DNA of 64,000 nt from Lachnospiraceae bacterium (GCA_910574185.1 CAJSZQ010000007.1:62001-126000); one strand, 5' to 3'. Shown: positions 34,882 to 44,853, numbered from the stretch's first letter. Notes: a model not told the origin generated them from the letters alone. Numbers and translations are program-made.

Positions 34882-35106
34882 ATGATGGATGAAAAGAAGA
34901 TTGCAAGGATTAACGAACTGTACCGCAAGTCCAAAGCTGAAGGATTAACCGACAGCGAGAAGAAAGAGCAGCAGATATTGCGGAGAGAATATATCGATTC
35001 CGTAAAGCGGAATCTTACGGCGCAGCTTGACCATATTTCGATTCAGGAAGCGGACGGAACGATTACAGAACTCGGAAAAAAATACGGAGGAAAAAGAGGG
35101 AATTAA
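34882..35106 (+). CDS. DUF896 domain-containing protein (YnzC type)
   Basis: 74 residues from ATG 34882 (AAAGGA 7 bp upstream); the frame extends to 34789, but that part lacks a start signal. The sequence KIARINELYRKSKAEGLTDS and EKKEQQILRREYIDSVKRNL is the DUF896 two-helix hairpin followed by a Lys/Arg-rich helix. The B. subtilis relative YnzC is SOS-regulated and of unknown function; no LexA-type box was seen here. It is followed by the DUF4250 gene after 1 bp. Confidence 0.88.
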   Translation: MMDEKKIARINELYRKSKAEGLTDSEKKEQQILRREYIDSVKRNLTAQLDHISIQEADGTITELGKKYGGKRGN

Positions 35107-35107
35107 G

Positions 35108-35287
35108 ATGGACAAACTGCCAAAGGACCCCATGTTATTATTGAGCGTGGTAAACACAAAGCTTCGGGATTATTACCCGTCGCTGGATACATTGTGTGAG
35201 GATATGGGCATAGACAGAGATTCACTGACCGAGAAGTTAAAAAATATTGATTATGAATATGATTCGGATGTGAACCAATTTGTCTGA
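35108..35287 (+). CDS. DUF4250 domain-containing protein
   Basis: 59 residues: KDPMLLLSVVNTKLRDYY, SLDTLCEDMGID and the end YEYDSDVNQFV match the DUF4250 family of short Firmicute proteins; function is unknown. GAGGGA precedes the ATG by about 8 bp. It lies between DUF896 and miaB, so the three genes are probably co-transcribed. Confidence 0.85.
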   Translation: MDKLPKDPMLLLSVVNTKLRDYYPSLDTLCEDMGIDRDSLTEKLKNIDYEYDSDVNQFV

Positions 35288-35348
35288 TGAATTTCGACAC
35301 AGGCTGTATGATTATGGTATGGAATGGCATTACAGAAAGGAAAATCAA

Positions 35349-36818
35349 ATGTATCATGAAATAGACTTGGACAACGTTAATTTAAGTTTGCAGCCGCCGA
35401 CAGAAGAACCGGCTCGTCAGTATTACTTTATGGCAAAATGCCTGAAATGGGTACGGGATTTTACGAAAAAAAACGGACGTTTTCCCAAATCCTGTGTAAC
35501 GACTTTCGGGTGTCAGATGAATGCAAGGGATTCGGAAAAGCTTGCCGGTATTCTGGCAAAAATCGGTTTTGTAGAGACTGAAAAGGAAAATCAGGCCGAT
35601 TTTATTATTTTCAATACATGTACCGTAAGAGAAAATGCGAATATGCGGGTGTATGGACATCTCGGTCAATTAACTCCGGTGAAAAAGAAGAATCCTCATA
35701 TGAAGATTGCCTTGTGCGGCTGTATGATGCAGGAGCCGGAGGTTGTTGAAAAGATTAAGAAAAGTTACCGGATTGTGGATTTGATATTTGGAACGCACAA
35801 CATTTACAAATTTGCAGAGCTTCTTTCTGCCTGCCTTGAATCAGACAGAATGGTGATTGATATCTGGAAAGATACGGATAAGATTGTGGAGAATCTTCCC
35901 GGAGAACGGAAATTCCCATTCAAATCCGGTGTAAATGTGATGTTTGGATGTAACAATTTCTGCAGTTACTGCATTGTGCCCTATGTGAGAGGAAGAGAAC
36001 GAAGCCGGGAGCCGGAGGCTGTTTTAAAGGAAATTCGGCAATTGGCGTCAGACGGTGTGGTGGAAGTGATGCTGCTTGGTCAGAATGTAAACTCCTATGG
36101 TAAGACTCTGGACAATCCATGTACGTTTGCTAATCTGCTTCAACAAATAGAAGAGATAGAAGGAATCGAACGAATCCGTTTTATGACTTCTCACCCGAAG
36201 GATTTATCCGACGAGTTGATTGAAGTGATGAAACATTCACGAAAAATATGCAGACACCTTCATCTCCCGGTACAGTCTGGAAGTACAGAGATTTTGAAAA
36301 AAATGAACCGGCGGTATACGAAAGAACAGTATCTGGATTTGGTGAGAAAACTCCGAAAAGCAGTGCCGGATATTTCCCTCACTACGGATATTATCGTAGG
36401 ATTTCCGGGAGAGACAGAAGAAGATTTTGAAGAGACTCTGGATGTGGTACGCAAAGTACGCTATGACAGCGCGTTCACCTTTATCTATTCCAAGCGGACA
36501 GGCACCCCCGCGGCCTCAATGGAAGCGCAGGTGCCCTCAGACGTCGTAAAGAAGCGGTTTGACAGACTGCTTGCAGAAGTTCAGAACATTTCGGCAGAAG
36601 TCTGCGCGGTACATACAGGCAAAGTAATGCCCGTTCTGGTAGAATCTGTAAACGACCACGACCAGTCCTTAGTGACCGGAAGACTCAGCAATAATCTTCT
36701 AATCCATTTTCCCGGCGATAAGAGCCTGATAGGCAAAATTGTAAACGTAAAGTTAAATGAATGCAAAGGTTTCTATTATCTTGGAAGCAGAACTTTTGAC
36801 CAATCCGAAAACTTTTAA
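35349..36818 (+). CDS. miaB: tRNA-2-methylthio-N6-isopentenyladenosine methylthiotransferase
   Basis: 489 residues from ATG 35349, supported by AAGG 8 bp upstream; the frame opens at TTG 35280, overlapping DUF4250, but without a Shine-Dalgarno. The MTTase domain has three Cys (TTFGCQMN, FNTCTVREN, LCGCMMQEPE); the radical SAM domain has CNNFCSYCIVPYVRG (C-x3-C-x2-C); a TRAM domain closes the protein (about 410-480). It adds methylthio to i6A37 of tRNA. The i6A-forming enzyme MiaA is 6 kb downstream, past mutSL. Confidence 0.95.
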   Translation: MYHEIDLDNVNLSLQPPTEEPARQYYFMAKCLKWVRDFTKKNGRFPKSCVTTFGCQMNARDSEKLAGILAKIGFVETEKENQADFIIFNTCTVRENANMRVYGHLGQLTPVKKKNPHMKIALCGCMMQEPEVVEKIKKSYRIVDLIFGTHNIYKFAELLSACLESDRMVIDIWKDTDKIVENLPGERKFPFKSGVNVMFGCNNFCSYCIVPYVRGRERSREPEAVLKEIRQLASDGVVEVMLLGQNVNSYGKTLDNPCTFANLLQQIEEIEGIERIRFMTSHPKDLSDELIEVMKHSRKICRHLHLPVQSGSTEILKKMNRRYTKEQYLDLVRKLRKAVPDISLTTDIIVGFPGETEEDFEETLDVVRKVRYDSAFTFIYSKRTGTPAASMEAQVPSDVVKKRFDRLLAEVQNISAEVCAVHTGKVMPVLVESVNDHDQSLVTGRLSNNLLIHFPGDKSLIGKIVNVKLNECKGFYYLGSRTFDQSENF

Positions 36819-36844
36819 ATATTTCCACCCATAATTTTGGAAAG

Positions 36845-36887
36845 AACGCCCACACTATGTAGTAAGAAACATAGCGAGGGCGTTTTT
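36845..36887 (+). terminator. Terminator-like hairpin after miaB containing the next gene's Shine-Dalgarno
   Basis: Arms 36845-36860 and 36869-36884 pair at 14 of 16 positions (AACGCCC with GGGCGTT outside, CTATGT with ACATAG inside), 8-nt loop, TTTTT at 36883-36887. GAGGG at 36876-36880 is within the 3' arm and 7 bp before the ATG at 36888. Confidence 0.8.
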
Positions 36888-37307
36888 ATGATGAAAAAAA
36901 TTGGTGAATATTTATTTTTCTGGGCAACCGGCGGTGCCCTTTATTATAGTTTTGAGATTTTATTCCGGGGTTTTTCCCACTGGTCCATGTTTGTTCTGGG
37001 GGGAATCTGCTTTGTATTTTTCTTTGTGCAGGGAAAGAGTCTGAACTGGCAGGACCCTTTGTGGAAACAGGTGTTAAGAAGTATGGTCTTCGTAACTTCC
37101 ATGGAATTTATCACAGGGATTATCGTGAATAAATGGCTTCACTACGGAGTGTGGGATTACAGCGAGATGCCGCTTCAATTATTCGGGCAGATTTGCGTGC
37201 CTTTTATGATAATTTTTTCCGGGCTGAGTGTGCTTGGAATCTGTCTCAGCGGATATATGGGGCATTATCTGTTCGGAGAAATAAAACCTAAATATCACGT
37301 TCTCTAG
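36888..37307 (+). CDS. CmpB-type (putative ABC transporter permease family) membrane protein
   Basis: 139 residues from ATG 36888 (ATG 36891 is equally possible; the TTG at 36837 lies before the hairpin and is rejected). Four membrane helices are visible, and WLHYGVWDYSEMPLQLFGQI is the conserved block of the ABC_trans_CmpB family. The family name suggests an ABC permease, but no ATPase is adjacent and function is unknown. The Shine-Dalgarno lies in a terminator-like hairpin. mutS follows after 124 bp. Confidence 0.75.
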   Translation: MMKKIGEYLFFWATGGALYYSFEILFRGFSHWSMFVLGGICFVFFFVQGKSLNWQDPLWKQVLRSMVFVTSMEFITGIIVNKWLHYGVWDYSEMPLQLFGQICVPFMIIFSGLSVLGICLSGYMGHYLFGEIKPKYHVL

Positions 37308-37431
37308 AAAGTAACTGTGGTTCATAAGCCGAATGAGGTCTAAAAACTGCGTTTTTTCTACTTTAAGGAAGTTGTAAAAAGTGTTATACTAATTATGTAT
37401 GTCAAAAGATAGATAGAAGAGGAGAAAAAAC

Positions 37432-40080
37432 GTGGCAGAACTAACACCAATGATGCAGAAATATATAGAGACAAAGGAAGAGTATAAGGACTGCATTTTA
37501 TTTTACCGGCTGGGGGATTTTTATGAGATGTTTTTTGAGGATGCGATTACTGCCTCGAAAGCGCTTGAGATTACTCTGACGAAAAAGAGCTGCGGACTTG
37601 AGGAGAAGGCTCCTATGTGCGGTGTTCCCTACCACGCGGTTGACACTTATCTAAACCGTCTGGTTTCTAAAGGATATAAGGTGGCAATCTGTGAGCAGGT
37701 AGAGAATCCGGCTACAGCGAAGGGCCTTGTAAAACGCGAGGTGGTTCGTATCGTTACGCCGGGAACAAATTTAAATACCCAGAGCCTGGATGAGTCGAAG
37801 AATAATTATATCATGTGTATTGCTTATATCGCTGACCGCTACGGATTGTCTGTGGCAGATGTTACCACCGGAGAATATCTGGTATCCGAGGTAGCAAGCA
37901 GCGATAAATTATTTGATGAGATTTATAAATTTATGCCTTCTGAAATTATCTGTAATGAAGCGTTTTATATGAGCGGAATGGATTTCGACAATCTGAAAGA
38001 AGGACTTGGCATTGCCGTCTATGCGCTGGACGCCTGGTATTATGACGATGCGCTGTGCGAACGTACATTAAAGGAGCATTTTGAGGTAAATTCTCTGGAA
38101 GCTTTGGGATTAAAAGACTGTGAATGCGGAATGATTGGCGCAGGAGCGCTTATGCAATATCTTAAGGAGACTCAGAAGATTTCATTAAGCCATATGCGGA
38201 AACTTACCCGGTACGCAGTGGGGAAATATATGATTCTTGACAGTTCTACCAGGCGGAACTTGGAGCTGTGCGAGACACTGAGGGAGAAGCACAAGAGAGG
38301 TTCCCTTCTCTGGGTGCTGGATAAGACAAAAACTGCCATGGGAGCGAGGCTGCTCCGCAAGTATATCGAACAGCCTCTCATTGACAAGGAGTTGATTGTG
38401 AACCGGCTGGAAGCGGTCGGAGAGCTGAAAGATACGGCAATCACAAGAGAGGAGCTAAGAGAGTATCTGGCCCCGGTTTATGATTTGGAACGGTTGGTGG
38501 GACGAATTTCCTATCAGTCTGCCAATCCCAGAGATTTGATTGCTCTGAAAACTTCTATGGAAATGCTTCCCCCGATAAAATATCTTCTGCAGAGTGTAAA
38601 TAGTCCGCTTCTGCAAGATATCTGCAGACGGCTGGACACACTTGAAGACCTGTGCAGTTTGATTGGACAGGCAATCTGCGAGGAGCCGCCGATTGCAATG
38701 AAAGAGGGAGGGATTATCCGGGAAGGCTACAGCGAAGAGGTAGACAGGCTCAAGGCCGCCAAAACAGAGGGGAAAAACTGGCTGGCGGAGCTCGAAAGCG
38801 AGGAACGGGAAAAGACTGGTATCAAAAAGCTGCGGATTCGCTATAATAAGGTATTTGGATATTACCTGGAGGTTACCAATTCATTTAAGGATATGGTGCC
38901 GGATTATTACATCAGAAAGCAGACGATGGCAAACGCAGAGCGGTATATTACCCCAAGGCTGAAGGAGCTGGAAGATACGATTCTGGGAGCGGAAGATAAG
39001 CTGTATGCTCTCGAATATGACCTGTATTGTGAGGTAAGGGATAAGATTGGAAGTCAGACCGGACGAATCCAACAGACAGCCCATGCGATTGCGCAAATCG
39101 ATGTATTTGCCTCTCTGGCGCTGGTGGCAGAGCGTAACAACTACACCAGGCCCAAGATGAATGAAAAGGGACTGATTGATATCCGGGACGGCCGGCATCC
39201 GGTAGTAGAGAAGATGATTCCAAACGACATGTTTATATCAAATGATACATATCTGGACGATAAAAAGAATCGTATCTCGATTATCACCGGGCCGAATATG
39301 GCTGGGAAATCAACCTATATGCGGCAGACGGCGTTGATTGTTCTGATGGCGCAGACGGGGTCTTTTGTCCCCGCTTCCCAGGCGGATATTGGAATTGTAG
39401 ACCGGATTTTTACCAGAGTAGGAGCTTCGGACGACCTGGCTTCCGGACAGAGTACTTTTATGGTCGAGATGAACGAAGTGGCCAATATTCTAAGAAATGC
39501 TACCCGAAAAAGTCTCTTGATTCTGGATGAAATCGGCCGGGGAACCAGCACTTTTGACGGTCTGTCCATTGCCTGGGCGGTGGTGGAACATATCAGTAAT
39601 ACAAAACTTCTCGGTGCCAAAACACTGTTTGCAACTCACTATCACGAGCTGACGGAATTAGAGGGTAAGATTGATAATGTAAATAATTACTGCATTGCAG
39701 TGAAAGAAAAAGGCGACGATATTGTATTTTTAAGAAAGATTGTAAAAGGCGGCGCAGATAAAAGTTATGGTATTCAGGTGGCCAGGCTTGCGGGAGTGCC
39801 GGAAACAGTAATAACGCGGGCCAAAGAGATTGTGGAGGAGCTTCTGCACGCGGATATTACCTCCAGAATTAAGGATATTGCCGTCAGAGGAAATCATGAA
39901 CCGAAGATAAAGACCAAGAAGTTAGATGAAGTAGATTTGGCGCAGATTTCGCTTTTTGATACGGTTAAGGACGACGACATCATTCAAGAGTTAAAGGAGT
40001 TGGATATCAGCAATCTGACGCCGATTGACGCGTTGAATACACTTTATCAGTTTCAGAATAAGCTGAAAAACAGGTGGTAA
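37432..40080 (+). CDS. mutS: DNA mismatch repair protein MutS
   Basis: 882 residues, start GTG 37432 with GAGGAG 7 bp upstream. The mismatch-binding motif is in YRLGDFYEMFFEDA (Phe-x-Glu, about 24-37), the ATPase has GPNMAGKSTYMRQ, DDLASGQSTFMVEM and LLILDEIGRGTSTFDG, and a helix-turn-helix dimerisation end. It recognises mismatches and recruits MutL. It lies 6 bp before mutL. A weak TATACT at 37385-37390 may be its -10. Confidence 0.97.
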   Translation: MAELTPMMQKYIETKEEYKDCILFYRLGDFYEMFFEDAITASKALEITLTKKSCGLEEKAPMCGVPYHAVDTYLNRLVSKGYKVAICEQVENPATAKGLVKREVVRIVTPGTNLNTQSLDESKNNYIMCIAYIADRYGLSVADVTTGEYLVSEVASSDKLFDEIYKFMPSEIICNEAFYMSGMDFDNLKEGLGIAVYALDAWYYDDALCERTLKEHFEVNSLEALGLKDCECGMIGAGALMQYLKETQKISLSHMRKLTRYAVGKYMILDSSTRRNLELCETLREKHKRGSLLWVLDKTKTAMGARLLRKYIEQPLIDKELIVNRLEAVGELKDTAITREELREYLAPVYDLERLVGRISYQSANPRDLIALKTSMEMLPPIKYLLQSVNSPLLQDICRRLDTLEDLCSLIGQAICEEPPIAMKEGGIIREGYSEEVDRLKAAKTEGKNWLAELESEEREKTGIKKLRIRYNKVFGYYLEVTNSFKDMVPDYYIRKQTMANAERYITPRLKELEDTILGAEDKLYALEYDLYCEVRDKIGSQTGRIQQTAHAIAQIDVFASLALVAERNNYTRPKMNEKGLIDIRDGRHPVVEKMIPNDMFISNDTYLDDKKNRISIITGPNMAGKSTYMRQTALIVLMAQTGSFVPASQADIGIVDRIFTRVGASDDLASGQSTFMVEMNEVANILRNATRKSLLILDEIGRGTSTFDGLSIAWAVVEHISNTKLLGAKTLFATHYHELTELEGKIDNVNNYCIAVKEKGDDIVFLRKIVKGGADKSYGIQVARLAGVPETVITRAKEIVEELLHADITSRIKDIAVRGNHEPKIKTKKLDEVDLAQISLFDTVKDDDIIQELKELDISNLTPIDALNTLYQFQNKLKNRW

Positions 40081-40086
40081 AATACT

Positions 40087-42192
40087 ATGGGTAAAATACA
40101 GGTACTGGATCAAATTACGATTGATAAAATTGCGGCGGGAGAGGTGATTGAGCGCCCCGCGTCCATTGTAAAAGAGCTGGCGGAAAATGCCATTGACGCA
40201 GGCGCGACAGCGGTGACAATTGAGATAAAGGAAGGCGGTATTTCATTTATCCGTATTACGGATAATGGATGCGGCATCGAAAAAGAAGATGTGGGAAATG
40301 CGTTCCTTCGTCATTCTACCAGCAAAATCCGTAAGGTGGAGGATCTTACGGGGATTCGCTCGCTGGGATTTCGAGGAGAAGCTTTATCCAGTATTGCGGC
40401 AGTATCCCAGGTGGAGCTTATCACAAAGCCGGCGGAAAGTTCTTATGGCGTTATTTATCGCATAGAAGGCGGAAGAGAAGTCTCTCTAGACGAAATCGGA
40501 GCTCCGAACGGAACCACGTTCCTGATTCGTCAGCTATTCTATAATACGCCTGCAAGAAGAAAATTTTTAAAAACCGCCGTAACCGAGGCAAGCCATGTAG
40601 CGGACCTGGTTACTAGAATTGCGCTTTCCCATCCAGAGATATCTTTCCAATTTACGGTTAACGGTCAGTCAAAAATACATACTTCTGGAAACGGAAATCT
40701 CAGAGATATTATCTATCATATCTATGGACGGGATATTGCTTCTCACCTTCTTCCGGTAGAAATGTCCGGTGAAAGTTTATCTGTAAAGGGTTATATTGGC
40801 GAACCGATTGTGTCCAGAGGAAACCGCAATTTCGAGAATTATTTTATAAATGGAAGATATGTTAAGAGTAATATCGTCTCCAAGGCAATCGAGGATGCTT
40901 ATAAGGATTTTACGATGCAGCACAAATATCCTTTTACAGTACTGCAACTGAGTGTAAAAGGAGAACTTTTGGATGTAAACGTCCATCCAACCAAGATGGA
41001 AGTGCGGTTTGGAAATCAGCAGGAAGTCTATAATTTTATTTTTCAGGCCTTACAGAAAAGTCTGCGCCAGGAAGAATTGATTCCAAGGATAGAAGTACCG
41101 GAACCATCCAGAACGACAAAAATATCTGCCGACAGAAGAGAAAACAGGCAAAAAACGGAAAACAAACAGAGTGCGCTCTGGAACGACGAAAATCGACGGC
41201 AGAATACACTCTGCAACAAACCGAGCGCGCTCTGTATAAAAAACGAGACGGAGGAAAGGCCAAATTTCCATGAAAAGCCCGAAAATCCAGCATTTTCCAA
41301 CAAAAAACCGAGTGCGGTCGGTAAAAAAGATTTGGATTATTATATGGAAAAGATGCGGGAGAGAGTGACGGCATATCACACAAAGCGACTTTCTGAAACA
41401 CAGCGTCAGACGCAGAATGAAGAGCCTATAGAGATAAACAAACAAGAGAATGAAAAGGCGGCGCCGACGACTCAACCCTCCAGACAAACGGTTCAGACAG
41501 ACCGACAGTCTAACGAAACAATTCCGATTGCCAGGGTAAAGGAAGACACTATTCCTTATCAGGCAAAGCAGCTTGACTTCTTTGAAGAACGTCTGCTGGA
41601 TAAAAAATCGGTAAAAGAGCATAAGATTGTCGGCCAGTTATTTGACACCTACTGGTTGGTGGAATTTCATGAGAATCTGTATATTATTGACCAGCACGCC
41701 GCCCATGAACGCATTTTATATGAGAAGACTCTGAAAGGAATGAAAACCAGAGAATACACTTCTCAGAACATCAGCCCACCGGTTATTCTGGAGCTTTCCA
41801 TGAAGGAAGAAGAACTTCTGAATACCCATATGGACAGCTTTCAGCGGATTGGGTTTGAAATTGAAAGTTTTGGACCGGGCGCCTATGCCGTATGCGCGGT
41901 TCCGGATAATCTGTTTGGCGTTGCAAAAAAAGAACTTCTTATGGAGATGATTGACAGTTTGTCTGATGAGATTTATACTGGACTGACACCGGATGTTATT
42001 GATGAAAAGATTGCTTCCATGTCCTGCAAGGCGGCGGTAAAGGGAAATATGCGGCTTTCCGCAGCAGAGGCGGACGCTTTGATTGAAGAGCTCCTCGGCC
42101 TTGATAATCCCTATCACTGTCCCCATGGCAGACCAACCATTATCTCAATGACAAAACGGGAATTGGAAAAGAAGTTTAAGCGAATTGTGTAA
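40087..42192 (+). CDS. mutL: DNA mismatch repair protein MutL
   Basis: 701 residues. The GHKL ATPase has AGEVIERPASIVKELAENAI, DNGCGI and LGFRGEALSSIA; a long polar linker (about 340-490, rich in Lys/Gln/Arg) precedes the C-terminal domain. That domain carries DQHAAHERILYE (DQHAAHERI type), the metal-binding endonuclease motif of MutL from bacteria lacking MutH, and late CPHGRPTI. So it probably nicks DNA itself. The linker DNA contains repeated AGAGCGCGCTC-like tracts but no clear repeat. Confidence 0.96.
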   Translation: MGKIQVLDQITIDKIAAGEVIERPASIVKELAENAIDAGATAVTIEIKEGGISFIRITDNGCGIEKEDVGNAFLRHSTSKIRKVEDLTGIRSLGFRGEALSSIAAVSQVELITKPAESSYGVIYRIEGGREVSLDEIGAPNGTTFLIRQLFYNTPARRKFLKTAVTEASHVADLVTRIALSHPEISFQFTVNGQSKIHTSGNGNLRDIIYHIYGRDIASHLLPVEMSGESLSVKGYIGEPIVSRGNRNFENYFINGRYVKSNIVSKAIEDAYKDFTMQHKYPFTVLQLSVKGELLDVNVHPTKMEVRFGNQQEVYNFIFQALQKSLRQEELIPRIEVPEPSRTTKISADRRENRQKTENKQSALWNDENRRQNTLCNKPSALCIKNETEERPNFHEKPENPAFSNKKPSAVGKKDLDYYMEKMRERVTAYHTKRLSETQRQTQNEEPIEINKQENEKAAPTTQPSRQTVQTDRQSNETIPIARVKEDTIPYQAKQLDFFEERLLDKKSVKEHKIVGQLFDTYWLVEFHENLYIIDQHAAHERILYEKTLKGMKTREYTSQNISPPVILELSMKEEELLNTHMDSFQRIGFEIESFGPGAYAVCAVPDNLFGVAKKELLMEMIDSLSDEIYTGLTPDVIDEKIASMSCKAAVKGNMRLSAAEADALIEELLGLDNPYHCPHGRPTIISMTKRELEKKFKRIV

Positions 42193-42213
42193 ATGTGTAA
42201 AGGAGCGTCTTCC

Positions 42214-43149
42214 ATGAAGCAGCCATTGATTGTATTGACCGGCCCTACGGCTGTCGGAAAAACAAAAGCTTCCATCGGTCTTGCAAAGGAAATCGGGGGC
42301 GAAATTATCTCGGCGGATTCCATGCAGGTCTATAAGCATATGGATATTGGTTCAGCCAAAATCTCATCCCAAGAGATGGAGGGGGTCCCTCATTATCTGA
42401 TTGATGTATTGGAGCCGGAGGAAGAGTTTCATGTGGTTCGTTTTCAGCAGATGGCAAAGGAGGCCATGAAGCAAATTTATGCCAATGGACATATTCCCAT
42501 ACTGGTGGGAGGCACTGGCTTCTACATTCAGGCGGTACTTTATGATATTGATTTCACAGAAAATAAGGGAGAACCGGCGTATCGCAGGGAACTTGAGGAG
42601 TACGCAAAGATTCATGGTGCGCGGATGCTTCACGACAGACTCCGGGCGGCAGACCCAAAGGCGGCCAAAGAGATTCACGCTCACAACGTGAAGCGGGTCA
42701 TTCGGGCGCTGGAATACCATCATTTGACCGGAGAATGCATTTCCGCGCATAATGAGCGGGAACGCGCCAGAAAATCGCCCTATGAATTTCGGTATTTTGT
42801 TCTGAATGACGTAAGAAGCAGGTTGTATGAGCGGATTGATAACCGGGTGGAGCAGATGATAGAAAAGGGGCTTTTACAGGAAGTGGAAGCTCTGAAAACG
42901 CGGGGGTGCAAAAGGGATATGGTATCCATGCAGGGGCTTGGCTATAAGGAGCTTTTTGCTTATCTGGAGGGGGAGATTACGCTTGAAGAAGCAGTATACC
43001 AGATTAAGCGGGATACCAGACATTTTGCCAAACGGCAGATTACATGGTTTAAGAGAGAGAAGCAGGTAATATGGATTGAGAAAAATCAACTGGATTATGA
43101 CGAGACAGCCATATTAAATGCGATAAAAGCACAAATTCCGTTCGCATAG
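42214..43149 (+). CDS. miaA: tRNA dimethylallyltransferase
   Basis: 311 residues from ATG 42214, with AAAGGAG 8 bp upstream; ATG 42193 precedes that site. P-loop LTGPTAVGKTKASIGLA, DSMQVYKHMDIGSAK and VGGTGFYIQAVL are MiaA signatures. It transfers the isopentenyl group to A37 of tRNAs reading U-starting codons, making the substrate of MiaB. The order mutS-mutL-miaA is conserved in Firmicutes. Confidence 0.96.
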   Translation: MKQPLIVLTGPTAVGKTKASIGLAKEIGGEIISADSMQVYKHMDIGSAKISSQEMEGVPHYLIDVLEPEEEFHVVRFQQMAKEAMKQIYANGHIPILVGGTGFYIQAVLYDIDFTENKGEPAYRRELEEYAKIHGARMLHDRLRAADPKAAKEIHAHNVKRVIRALEYHHLTGECISAHNERERARKSPYEFRYFVLNDVRSRLYERIDNRVEQMIEKGLLQEVEALKTRGCKRDMVSMQGLGYKELFAYLEGEITLEEAVYQIKRDTRHFAKRQITWFKREKQVIWIEKNQLDYDETAILNAIKAQIPFA

Positions 43150-43225
43150 AATAGATACGCGCGGAGTCAAAGAACACGAAGGTGCGAAAAAAGCGCTTTT
43201 TAAGACAAGATAAGGGGAGGAACAT

Positions 43226-43537
43226 ATGTTAAGAAGATTGTTTTTTGGGTCCAGATTTATCAAGAAATTAAATCCGCTGCTGGAACTGTATTCCTACAGC
43301 AAGGATACGGAGAAAACCTATCAGGAACTTATGAGACTGAGGCCGCTTGCAAAAACAAAAGGGGAGAGGGCGTTGTTTGATTTGAACCAGGCGGCGCTTC
43401 TCTATGATATGGGAAAGCTCCGGGAGGCTGCGGATGTGGTGAGAGAAATTCCGGCTTTGAATCCAGAAATGGTATCGAGAACGGAAGAATTAAAAACCAA
43501 AATCAGAGTTGCGATGAATGAAGGAGAATATAAATAA
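43226..43537 (+). CDS. Hypothetical protein, possibly TPR-like
   Basis: 103 residues with GGGGAGG 6 bp before the ATG, so it is likely translated. All helical; LDLNQAALLYDMGKLREAAD-like sequence (about 52-72) resembles one tetratricopeptide repeat. No signal peptide, although the N-terminus is basic (MLRRLFFGSRFIKK). It directly precedes the PLP enzyme gene (1-bp gap), so the two are probably coupled. Family not recognised. Confidence 0.65.
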   Translation: MLRRLFFGSRFIKKLNPLLELYSYSKDTEKTYQELMRLRPLAKTKGERALFDLNQAALLYDMGKLREAADVVREIPALNPEMVSRTEELKTKIRVAMNEGEYK

Positions 43538-43538
43538 T

Positions 43539-44822
43539 ATGCCAGAAATAGCAGAAATGTATCAACAGATGGGCATTCGGCCTTCTGTATTAGGTCTTGG
43601 AAGAAGAACAGAGGAAGGGCTGGCCGAGCGGTTTCGGAAAATTGACGAGACTGCGGAATTTAATCAGTTAAAGGTAATATCTGCCATGCAGAAAAACCGG
43701 GTAAACGAGGCCTGCTTTCATTATGCAAGCGGTTACGGCTACGACGATTTGGGACGCGATACATTAGAAAAAGTGTATGCGGATGTATTTCACACAGAAG
43801 CGGCGCTGGTGCGTCCGCAGATTACCTGTGGAACACACGCCCTGGCCCTTGCTTTATCGGCAAATCTTCGTCCGGGGGATGAACTGGTATCTGTTGCCGG
43901 CAAACCTTACGATACCCTTGAGGAAGTGATAGGAATCCGTCCATCCAGAGGTTCTCTCGCGGAATATGGCGTTACCTATTCGCAGGTAGATTTGCTGGCG
44001 GACGGCAGCTTCGACTTTGAGAAAATCAAAAATGCCGTCACCGATAAGACAAAATTGGTTACCATTCAGCGTTCTAAAGGCTATCAGACCAGACCAAGTT
44101 TTTCTGTGGCGCAGATTGGAGCGGTTATTGAGTTTGTAAAGAAAATCAAACCGGAAGTAATCTGTATGGTGGATAACTGTTACGGAGAATTTGTAGAGAC
44201 CATGGAGCCCAGTGACGTAGGCGCTGACTTGGCGGTCGGTTCTCTGATTAAAAATCCTGGCGGCGGATTGGCGCCAATCGGAGGATATATCGCCGGAAGA
44301 GAAGAACTGATTGAAAATTGTGGCTATCGGCTGACTTCTCCGGGACTCGGCAGGGAAGTGGGAGCTTCTCTTGGCGTAATGCAGTCCTTTTATCAGGGAT
44401 TGTTCCTGGCGCCTGTGGTAACGGCAAGTGCGTTAAAAGGCGCAATTTTTGCCGCAAATATCTATGAAGCATTGGGATATTCGGTGGTGCCAGACAGTTC
44501 GGAGAGCCGTCATGATATCATTCAGGCAGTTGAATTTGGCAGGCCAGAGGCTGTAATTGCGTTTTGTCAGGGGATTCAGGCGGCGGCGCCGGTAGATTCC
44601 TATGTAACGCCTGAGCCATGGGCGATGCCCGGCTATGACAGCGACGTAATTATGGCGGCCGGAGCTTTTGTACAGGGTTCTTCGATAGAGCTGAGCGCAG
44701 ACGGTCCTATCAAGCCCCCCTATGCGGTATATTTTCAGGGAGGACTGACCTGGCCTCACGCAAAGCTGGGGATTTTGATGTCTCTGGAGTATCTGGTGAG
44801 AGCCGGAATTGTGACGGTATAA
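43539..44822 (+). CDS. Methionine gamma-lyase family PLP protein (YnbB/aluminium-resistance type)
   Basis: 427 residues from ATG 43539 (GGAG 12 bp upstream; ATG 43518 overlaps the preceding gene). Fold-type I PLP enzyme with NKxRVNEACFHYASGYGYDD-like start, CMVDNCYGEFVE (PLP-ring Asp) and the probable PLP Lys in IQRSKGYQTRPS. This family is annotated as methionine gamma-lyase or aluminium resistance protein; the true reaction is unsettled. In Firmicutes it usually lies near mutL/miaA, as here. Confidence 0.88.
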   Translation: MPEIAEMYQQMGIRPSVLGLGRRTEEGLAERFRKIDETAEFNQLKVISAMQKNRVNEACFHYASGYGYDDLGRDTLEKVYADVFHTEAALVRPQITCGTHALALALSANLRPGDELVSVAGKPYDTLEEVIGIRPSRGSLAEYGVTYSQVDLLADGSFDFEKIKNAVTDKTKLVTIQRSKGYQTRPSFSVAQIGAVIEFVKKIKPEVICMVDNCYGEFVETMEPSDVGADLAVGSLIKNPGGGLAPIGGYIAGREELIENCGYRLTSPGLGREVGASLGVMQSFYQGLFLAPVVTASALKGAIFAANIYEALGYSVVPDSSESRHDIIQAVEFGRPEAVIAFCQGIQAAAPVDSYVTPEPWAMPGYDSDVIMAAGAFVQGSSIELSADGPIKPPYAVYFQGGLTWPHAKLGILMSLEYLVRAGIVTV

Positions 44823-44853
44823 AGTGAATCGTATGCATAAGGGGTATGGAAAG

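Noticed and set aside
43188-43201. Palindrome AAAAAGCGCTTTTT as a terminator after miaA
   Set aside because: No loop is possible without breaking the centre, leaving a weak stem; it may be chance.
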